64,000 bases of DNA, taken from Branchiostoma lanceolatum. Its lineage: Eukaryota > Chordata > Leptocardii > Amphioxiformes > Branchiostomatidae. Below are positions 56,328 to 64,000 of this stretch, in pieces (position 1 is the first letter of the stretch; every line of letters starts with the position of its first letter). Position numbers and translations under genes: made by a program. Under the pieces are notes generated by a model. It searched no databases, had not been told where the DNA came from, and was given only the letters and a program-made list of their open reading frames with translations. Where the stretch lies: NCBI RefSeq assembly GCF_035083965.1, contig NC_089726.1:19845501-19909500 (forward strand), in the 5' to 3' direction.

Positions 56328-56666
56328 ATGGCGCCACGTGCTAAGAAAAGTAAGAGCAAAGGGAGGGTAAAGAAACACGTCTGTCAGTACTGTGACTACA
56401 AAACAAAAAACTCGGTGCATTTCAAATATCACGTCAGGAAACACACCGGTGAGAGACCATACCAGTGCCAGCAGTGCGAGTACTCTGCATCACGGGAGAA
56501 GACCCTGGATATGCACATCATGATAAAACACACCGGTGACAGACCACATCGCTGCGAACACTGTGACTATTCAGCGGCAAACAAAACTGTCTTTGCCAAT
56601 CACGTGATGGCGACTCACACAGGTGAGAGACCATTTCAGTTAGCCTCCTGTGCAGGCTTCCTATAA
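56328..56666 (+). pseudogene. C2H2 zinc-finger gene fragment, three fingers then broken
   Basis: The frame starts MAPRAKKSKSKGRVKK, a basic leader, and gives three C2H2 fingers: CQYCDY..HVRKH, CQQCEY..HIMIKH and CEHCDY..HVMATH, with TGERPY/TGDRPH linkers. A fourth begins (TGERPF) but after 'ccatttcag' the sequence changes to unrelated text and a stop (LASCAGFL). A lone finger remnant (PFKCDV..; HMKRHTGD in a shifted frame) lies at 60990-61050. I read one zinc-finger gene split by ~4.3 kb of mobile DNA. An alternative is a short functional three-finger protein. An acceptor-like 'tttgatcag' precedes it at about 56213. Confidence 0.65.
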
Positions 56667-56995
56667 CAATGCCCTCTATATGAGGCCGAAAGAAACGATT
56701 TATATAATTAATTCTCCTAGCTTTTACCATTTGAATAGCTTACAAAAATCCATATCACTACTGAAATCAACAAACCCACTTACGATGAAAAACGTGGGTG
56801 TCTTCATTTTCCACTGCCTTCAAAAAAGAAGTCAAACCCAACCATAGTCAACCTTAGTTAACTTAGAACTTTGACAGTAGTCTAGATAACTATTTTTGAT
56901 TCCCATGTATTCCCATGTACTTGTTTGTCCGCAATTAGCCTTCGGGCATGAACTTGCAATAAAGTTATTATTAAGTTATTATATTATTAAAGTTA
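56660..56995 (+). mobile_element. LINE-like 3' end
   Basis: The text 'cgcaattagccttcgggcat' then 'gaacttgcaataaagttatt' with an (ATT)n-like tail resembles the 3' ends of CR1/L2-type LINEs. No recognisable coding part. It follows the break of the zinc-finger frame. Confidence 0.45.
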
Positions 56996-57059
56996 TCTAC
57001 AGATAGATAACGGCGAACGTCCCTCGGCTACACAACTCCCTTGGCTACACAACTCCCTT

Positions 57060-57125
57060 GCCGGCATTACACCTTGCCCCCCCCCCCAATATATACGCCC
57101 CCCCCCCCCCCCCCCCAATATATAC
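57060..57125. repeat. Poly-C tandem
   Basis: Two long C runs alternate with 'aatatatacgc'. C-run length is likely to be unreliable in an assembly. Confidence 0.85.
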
Positions 57126-57652
57126 GCCGGCGTGCGCCCAATGCACACGTAATGCGTTTCTTAATCGTTCAAGTTGTGATAGTTTTAGGCACGCAGGCAC
57201 ACGCAAGGCACGGCCCAGTACGCCTGATATTTTTGAAACTACCGAAAACTTTCGTGCGAACGCTGGGACGCAGCTCAGATGTTATAAAAACGCAGTTCAC
57301 ACGTCCGACATCGGTCGAGTAAGGTACGAGCGCGCTTTGTGTTTGCGCTCCAATCGTCGTAATACGCTTCTCTTGTGGCACGATCTCTGCGCAGCGACCA
57401 CATCGCGCACTTGCAGCGCAGATACAACGCATGATGATCGACCGTATAGCGAATAAGAATATACGTCACGAATTAATGTCGTTCGTCCTGCGATCGGGCA
57501 GCGCATTGCACGTACCAGTAGCGTCTGACAAACGCACAGATAGCTAACGGATATCGTTCACATAGCGTGCTCGACGAACATCCGGGGCATATTCCAGATT
57601 TGGTATAAATACGAGGGCACCTCTGACTCCAGGGTGGATAGACCTTCCGAAC

Positions 57653-59576
57653 ATGGCAGATCCAGGCCATAACCGGCGACACCCCATGTTTGCTGTCATC
57701 CAACACCAGCATGACATCGTCAACCTACAACTCCATCTCCTTCGTGAAAGAAAGAGAAGAAGGAGAAGAGCACGCCAAAGGACCGTCTGGGTCCGGCCGT
57801 GGATAGAGAGAAGACAACAGTTTGGGATCTATCACCAATTGATGGTGGAGCTACGAAACGAAGACACAAGGGCCTTCCAAAACTTCATGAGAATGCCCCC
57901 TGCCATGTATGGTGAGTTGCTGGCGAGAGTGGGAAGGAGACTCTCCAAGGAAGATACCTTCATGAGACACCCCCTGGAACCAGGCTTGATGCTGGCGTTG
58001 ACTCTTCATCATATCATCTCTGGAAACACGTACGCACCCATGAAGTTTGCTAGGCGAGTACCACACAACACCATATCTGTGATTGTCCCACAAGTCTGTG
58101 AAGCTACCATAGTAGAGTACTTGGATCAGGTGATGGTTTGCCCAAGTACACCCAACCAATGGCATCAGATAGCTGACAGGTTCCTCCAGAAGTGGAACTT
58201 TCCACATACATGTGGCGCTATTGATGGAAAGCACGTGGCCTGCCGATGTCCTGAGAATAGTGGTTCCGTGTACTTCAACTACAAGGGGTCGTCGAGTATG
58301 CTGCACCTGTTTGGCAGTCTGGACTCCCTGTCAGCCTCAGTAATAAGCTCGAGAAAGTGCAGCGTCGTGCATTGAGAATCATTCTCGGTGCCGACTTCAC
58401 TTCTTACTCTGAAGCATGTGAGCGACTCGACCTGCCAACCCTCCAAACACGCCGCCAAGAACTGACCGTGAAGTTTGCCCAGTCACTCGAACATTCCGAA
58501 CTGTACAGACATTTCCTGCCCCCTGTAAGATTGGAAGTGAGTGGCAGAAAGACCAGGTCATCTCACAAACTAAACAGCGTGTTCTGTAGAACTGAGAGAT
58601 ATCACTCAAGTGCAATTCCATATATGATACGGTTGTTGAACAACATCTGATATATTGTTAATTACAGCCCATTCTTTGATGTCGTACTTTCGTCAGTATG
58701 TAATACTCCTGTTTGTCAAATTTGAAATGTTCTATATACCGTGTAAGTAACATAGGCTTTCATTGAAGCTATTTTAACCTGTCAAATGTCAGTGATTAGT
58801 GTGTAAGTCATCTTGACATTTTAATACTTTGTCTTTTGTAACGAAAACCCACGCAATTCAGCCTGTGGCTGCCATGTGGTGTTTCGCTGTTTGATTGTTT
58901 GAATCGAATAAAACCATTATTATTATACTCCATCTTGCTCTTTGCCATGGTCGACGCGGACTACAAGTTTATCTGGCGGATATTGGCGGCTTAGGTTCTG
59001 CATCTGACGCACAGGTCTTCAATGGCAGTGAACTGAAGGAGTGCATAGAGGATGGTACCATTGGCTTTCAAGATCCTGAGCCTCTCCCCAATGACACCCA
59101 AGATGTTCCCTTCTTCATCACTGGTGACGCTTTCTCGCTTAGGACCACCCTGATGAAACCGTACAGTCGCAGGTGTATGAGCAGAGAAGAAAAAAATCTT
59201 CAACTACCGTATCTCTCGTGCCAGGAGGGTCGTGGAGAATGCCTTTGGTATTCTGTCCAACAGATTCCAGGTGATGCTCACCACCATGAAGCACGAACCC
59301 TCCACTGTGAAGCTCATCGTCACAACATGTGTGGTCCTCCACAACCTGATGAGGATCCGGTACCCAGCACTCCAGGATGAAGAGCTGGACCAGGCAGAGA
59401 ATGCAGATGGTGAATTCGTTGCTGAGACTTGGAGAGATGGTCGCAACCTGCAGGACACCATCGATGTGGCTGGTCCCAACAGAGCCACCAGGGACGGGAA
59501 GATGCAGAGGAACCTGATAAAGCACTGGCTCAACTCTGAAGCCGGCTCTGTCCCATGGCAGGATGATATGATTTAA
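57653..59576 (+). mobile_element. PIF/Harbinger transposon, transposase split by a LINE
   Basis: The first half (57653-58288) is an open frame with a basic N-terminus, MPPAMYGELLARVGRRLSKE, FARRVPHNTISVIVPQVCEA and the first catalytic Asp in CGAIDGKHVACRCP, up to VYFNYKG. A LINE interrupts it. The second half (about 58928-59576) resumes with YSILLFAMVDADYK, then DIGGLGSASDAQVF (second Asp) and VENAFGILSNRFQ (catalytic Glu), ending VPWQDDMI. The frame shifts about twice in the second half (near 58977 and 59208), so it is inactive. A TATA-like TATAAAT at 57604 lies 49 bp before the ATG. A partner Myb/SANT-type ORF remnant lies convergent at 60167. I could not identify terminal inverted repeats. 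Confidence 0.85.
58289..58926 (+). mobile_element. 5'-truncated CR1/Jockey-type LINE inside the Harbinger element
   Basis: The frame at 58340-58650 reads NKLEKVQRRALRIILGADFT, SYSEACERLDLPTLQTRRQE, LTVKFAQSLEHSELYRHFLP and ends RLLNNI-stop, the usual C-terminal end of a non-LTR reverse transcriptase. A ~270-bp 3' UTR ends in 'gaataaaaccattattatta'. Removing it rejoins the transposase text between YKG and YSILLFAMVDADY. Confidence 0.85.
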
Positions 59577-60166
59577 TGTACTTGACATGTATCATTGTGT
59601 ATAAGTGATTACCTTACCTTAGATCCTCCCGCAGCTTTGTTGCATAGGTCAACTTGGCTCCGGATACTTCTCCTCCAAAGGTTGCGGTCTTGTGCCGCTA
59701 CTACCATTTCCTCCAGTATAAGTGATACATATATATATATATCTGACTTTAGTTGCCGACATGTACCGTACTACTTTTTGTGTGAAATCACATGTTACAA
59801 GGGTGCACCATTTGACATGTATTATTGTGTATAATCAATATATGGCTTTACTTGCTGGCAGTAGAGACAGAGCAATTTTGAAAAAGATCATTTGACGTTT
59901 TGGATAAAGATCTTCAATACCCAATGTGGTGTGTGTGTATCTTATTGTATTAATTGTGCTTGTTTTCATTTTTAAGTGTTGATTGTTTCAATTGTGTACA
60001 TAATGAAGGGAGGGTACAGCTTGATATATCTTTGAATAGCTTTTTGTTATGTTTGTGTAAGTGAGGCATTTTACGGTCGGGTGTCTGCTTTAGTTCATGG
60101 CAAAGAAAAAACAAATGCAACCTTGATAGGGCAGTTAACTTTTAATGAAAATCAAACTTCAACTAG

Positions 60167-60316
60167 TTACAAAACTCTCTTCTTTGCTCGTGGCTTTTGG
60201 GGGGTAGCAGACGAGGCCTGAGGTGATGGTGACCCGGAGGTCTGCTCCTTCTCACCACCCTCGTTTGCAGGCTGGTGATCAGGGGAGTGAGAATGGACAG
60301 CTTCGCCTGATGGGCT
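60167..60316 (-). pseudogene. C-terminal remnant of a Harbinger Myb/SANT partner ORF (tentative)
   Basis: The minus-strand frame reads SHSPDHQPANEGGEKEQTSG, SPSPQASSATPQKPRAKK, RVL-stop: low-complexity then basic, as at the end of Harbinger DNA-binding partner proteins. The upstream part is cut off by the repeat at 60322, so no Myb domain is visible. The assignment rests on position and convergent orientation. Confidence 0.35.
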
Positions 60317-60321
60317 TCGCC

Positions 60322-60985
60322 TGATATTGACAGTCCTATAATTTTCCAATTACATGAGATATGGTGTTTGCATTAATTATACAAATTAGGAATTTATTTG
60401 CATAATTGGTATCTGTTGATGATCCACTTTCCATAAACTTCATACGTTACATGTATTTGAGTCTGATAATGGAAAACACTGAAAATATAGATTTACCTCA
60501 TTAGCTATCCAAATTAAGTCCTAATTAACATAATTTGCACTTCATTGTGTACATCTCTGTCTAAGCTACCTGTATACTAAATATCATGGAAATCCATCGT
60601 TCCCTTGTTCAGTTATTCTCCTTAGAAGATTTTCACGATAACGCCCCTGCAGTTCCAGAGCAAGCTGCTAGGGGGCCCAAACCCACACCACGTCTTCCTT
60701 ACACCACAAGCTATCTGCCACCAAAAAATCAAGACCATAGCACGTCCAGGTCAAGAGATACAAAAATGGAATTTCTGCTGCAGTACCAAGGTCACATACC
60801 AGGGGGCCCAAAATTGACCTTGAATTTCGGCTTCACTACACCTGCCCACATACCAAATATCATTGTAACCCATCAAGAGGTTCTTGAGTTATGCTGACTA
60901 CAGTGGTCCGGAAACACAAACAGACAAACAGACAGACAAACAGACAGACACACCCAAAACTATATCTCCATTTTTCATGGAGATA
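60322..60985 (+). repeat. Long copy of the 'ctgcagtacca..gggggcccaaa' dispersed repeat
   Basis: Contains 'gctgctagggggcccaaac', 'ccaccaaaaaatcaagacca', 'ctgctgcagtaccaag', 'ttcttgagttatgct' and a (ACAG)n-like run near 60915-60950. Related to 35380-35720. The open frame across it is not a gene. Confidence 0.7.
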
Positions 60986-60989
60986 AAAA

Positions 60990-61050
60990 GCCATTCAAAT
61001 GTGACGTTTCTAACTATTCCACGGCACATGAAGAGACACACTGGTGACTA
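60990..61050 (+). pseudogene. Single C2H2 finger remnant
   Basis: 'aagccattcaaatgtgacgt' reads KPFKCDV and 'cacatgaagagacacactgg' reads HMKRHTG in a different frame, so one finger is present with a frameshift inside, followed by a stop. Probably the lost downstream part of the gene at 56328. Confidence 0.6.
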
Positions 61051-61324
61051 ACTTTAGAAGTTGACGTATGTTAGTCTCCAAGCAGAGGCTTAGGTCGAGT
61101 AGGGTAGGAATGTGGGCGAGGTTCTGATTGGCTGAAGGCTGACCTGCGCTAACGCAGCGAGCTCGAGAAGGAAGGACGGATCGCAGGACGGTACAGTAGA
61201 GTCGCTGCCTAACACAAGAACGGGCCTTGCATTATAGATGATAAGTGTCTGGTGTCGGTTGCACTGGAATCAAGATTTTTTTTTACTAATTGTTCCACGT
61301 GACTTTAAATTTTCGAAGTAACTT

Positions 61325-61480
61325 AACTAGTGTAACAGTGGGGATCAACCTCCACTAACTGACCAGTCTAACTAGTCCAGAACTTTTACCCTGGTGGTTG
61401 AAATTCCCAAGCCGTGCGGATCGGGATCGGCTCGGGTTCGAATCCCGGGAGCGGCGTACTCGCCCCTTCGGGATTTTACA
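61325..61480 (+). mobile_element. tRNA-derived SINE (family D)
   Basis: Contains 'ccctggtggttg', 'gggttcgaatcccgggagcg' and 'gcgtactcgccccttcggga', matching 23125-23535 in reverse. Confidence 0.65.
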
Positions 61481-61499
61481 ATAGTTTCTTCATCTTTGA

Positions 61500-63330
61500 A
61501 ACTCATGATACTCATTTAATGTATTACATTTTATCCTTAGGGCATTGCTGGTTATATCTACAATGTGCCAAGTTCGATTGATTGATCTGAATAACGAAAT
61601 AAAGCTTAAGTTATAATCGAAAACTTTGCGTTTCAAACTCAAATTTTGCCTGTCTACAGCAACGCCTTGGCTTACGGTCTCTCACTTTTGTTACTCGCGG
61701 TTGTTCATCTGTTACCACTAAGGTCACGATGATGATGATGATAAAGGTCACACGTTTTGTCCAGAGTTGGAAAGTAAAACCCCCTCTTTTTCTCTGTGGC
61801 CAAAAACTGGAAAATTCACTTTTATCACTTTAAACAAATAAAGGCCTGTCAATCACAATTTCCCTAGCACACTCAGATCAAAATGCCAGGGGTGATAAAT
61901 CTTGCATCTGATATAAAATCACTTTTTTGTTTAGAGATATAATATATCAGTCCTGCATATCTACACTGGTATTTTGTTTTGGACATGTTGCAATTAGCAA
62001 AGCTACATGCGACATTGTTGATTGCATTGACTGTTTCAAGGCTTGTTTATCGTTAGCAATTAACCCCATCACCTTTCCGTGTTGCATGACATCATGCGCC
62101 CAAACACAGTATTTTAAACGCTAGCAAAACCGTTCAAATGAACTAATTGCGGGCTTAGATTAGCAGCAACCGAAGCATTCAAAAGTAATGGTTTTAGTAT
62201 GACGGAAATTTTGAATTGCATGTCCTTGTAAAAATGGTTTGGGCCGCAAAATAATCAAAATCTATTATAGAGCTTCTTTGGCGGCATGTTAGCCCCCTGA
62301 GCCGAGGAACTGGCCTGTGTAGGTCTGGCTGAAGGTAGTCTAGCATCCAGGCTAGCAATAAGTAAGATTTCAGGTATTTATACACATTTTCTCAATTCTA
62401 TTTCATTTTGGCGAAATACATGCAAGAGGTTGAATGTCTTTCTATCTATCTATCATGTCTTTTCGATGCTGTTACCGTTATGCTCCCCCTGAACGAACAA
62501 GAGCCCCGGAAATGTTATATCTTTCCTTACAATGGGAAATTTACCCTAACAACGTGAACAATCGACCGCCGTGCTTGTGTAACACCTGTGGATCTTTTCG
62601 TAACATTTTACAAAAGGCGAAATGGCGATATGTTTTTATGTTCAGTCCCTATCTCACTGGACCGGCGACCGAGATAGGGGCTTGCAATTGAACAAGGCAA
62701 CATATGAGCCATGAGGCCAGCATTGTTTACCAGCGCTTGCAGGTCATAGTCCACATTTAGCCCCTGACGTCACTAGCGGCTTCTGAGCAGGCGCGTCGCA
62801 CTTGAAGAGAGATCTAGATCTGAGCAAGGTAATCGTTTATACCTAAGGGCCCAGCAGCTTTTCCACAAGAATGTTACACATCGGAGTATGCAAGTTCAAA
62901 GGTAAGACTTCCCCTGACATCCAATGAGCAGGAGTTGAGGGTGAGGGTTTGTCGGGTTTTTGCAAGTTTTGGCGAGTTGAGCAATGAAGAATTATCTGGT
63001 TGTTCACTTCCGCGATTTTGCTGTTACGCAGGTGTAAATCGGGTCAACATATGACAACACAAAAGGCACTTAAAACACAGACATTTCTCATAATGAACAT
63101 AGTTATCTCATTATTGTCAGTTTGTCACCCTGAACTCCATGAAATATGGTAGCCCGAGGAAAGACCAGTCCACAGTATATGGCGGTAAAGTCTAAGTTGT
63201 TACCGAAAGTTGAGCCTGTCGGGGGACCCTAATTTGAATCCCAGGGGCCAGGAATGACGTTTGCGGTGTCGAAGCGGGATATTCAAGATGCAGAAGTAAG
63301 AATCGTATTCTAATCTCCAACTTTTAAATT
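61500..63330. other. Non-genic stretch, one weak first-exon candidate
   Basis: No family recognised. The short frames around 61927 and 62434 look non-coding. 62869-62899 (ATG..AAAG|GTAAGA, reading MLHIGVCKFK) is shaped like a first coding exon but has no support from a second exon within the window. Confidence 0.35.
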
Positions 63331-63339
63331 AAATTCTGA

Positions 63340-63720
63340 TCGTAATACTTTTATTACAAACAGACAAACTAAAACCAAACTTTTTGCTACCAGTGTAAAA
63401 CCTATTTTACTCTATGGCTCAGAAATTCGAGCTCAGTAACCATGCGTCAAGGCGGAGTTAGGGAGGCACCCCATTCAAGTAGAGGCCTCCCTTAACGCCA
63501 TCAAACAATTCCTCAGAATGCACCAGAACGTGCAAGCCGACAGTCTGCAAGCGGGCGCCCTTTCATGTCAATTTCAGCTAGATTCTAATGGTAAAAATCT
63601 GGGCGTCCGGTGTTCGTAAGATACTGGAAAAATGCGGTTTGCCTACGTTTGGAGCCCCTTAGTATCCCCAGGAACAAACATGTCGCCTATCATCAATTCC
63701 ATCAGCCAACGTTTAAAAGA
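63340..63720 (+). mobile_element. LINE reverse-transcriptase remnant
   Basis: The text near 63360-63430 reads TKLFATSVKPILLYGSEIRA, the 'L..VKPILLYGSE.W' motif found after the RT domain in many LINEs. A decayed continuation (SLNAIKQFLRMHQ) follows near 63490-63530. Several stops and frame shifts are present. Confidence 0.65.
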
Positions 63721-64000
63721 TGTTTACATTCAAACATTCTTCTACGGCTCTATGGAATTTTCTACGTAGCTACCTGCGTCTGTTTGGCTTTTGTTGGGCA
63801 TTATTGGCAAATTAATATTCAGTTGACCTTAAACGCCCTCGTTGCCATGGCTCTTTATGTGCACTGTGTAACCCTAACTCTGACCAAAGAAACTGTCTGT
63901 GTTGTCGTGAAATTTAATCTGTTTTGGTACACAACGATTGGATTTCATTGTTTGGTTTGTACGTAACCTTGTGCTCACTACTTGTGCCAGGTAAAAGGGT

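Noticed and set aside
58357-58650. An independent host gene
   Set aside because: The protein is the C-terminal end of a LINE reverse transcriptase and sits inside the Harbinger transposase.
60586-60897. A 103-residue open frame
   Set aside because: It lies wholly in the dispersed 'gggggcccaaa' repeat shared with 35380-35720.

Overview
The window looks like a stretch of a cephalochordate (amphioxus, Branchiostoma-type) nuclear genome. The genes are intron-rich with canonical GT..AG introns, the proteins match metazoan and vertebrate families closely, and introns and intergenic gaps are full of short inverted-repeat elements, tRNA-derived SINEs and CR1-like LINE 3' ends. The species is an inference; the gene calls do not depend on it. 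Exon structures were assembled by hand from splice signals, reading phase and remembered human relatives.

Layout. 260-4508 (+): the last nine exons of urocanate hydratase (UROC1), whose 5' part lies outside the window. 6871-12203 (-): complete MED20 in five exons; its exon 2 continues into a 79-bp tandem array of 22 further copies of the exon's 3' part plus flanking intron, interrupted by a retroposed cDNA. 13718-17292 (+): UBE2T, divergent from MED20. 19522-35933 (-): an eleven-exon SET-MYND protein (SmydA-like) with a 7.2-kb second intron that holds a small gene on the opposite strand (28958-32348). 42042-44084 (+): a three-exon protein with two death-effector domains and a C-terminal CAAX prenylation motif. 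46451-47612 (-) RNASEK and 48054-51532 (+) SNRPF form a divergent pair. 53608-55386 (-): a BTB-BACK-Kelch protein with an intronless coding region. 56328-61050: a broken C2H2 zinc-finger gene whose interior now holds a PIF/Harbinger transposon, itself split by a LINE. 61.1-64 kb: repeats, a LINE relic and no confident gene.

The genes look like a mixed neighbourhood: histidine catabolism, Mediator, Fanconi-type ubiquitin conjugation, lysine methylation, apoptosis-type signalling, a V-ATPase-associated protein, splicing and a cullin adaptor. Nothing suggests that they act in one pathway. The most notable observations are the MED20 exon array (each unit is a phase-symmetric 48-nt potential exon), the DED-DED-CAAX protein, and the seven tandem 5' splice sites after SMYD exon 2.
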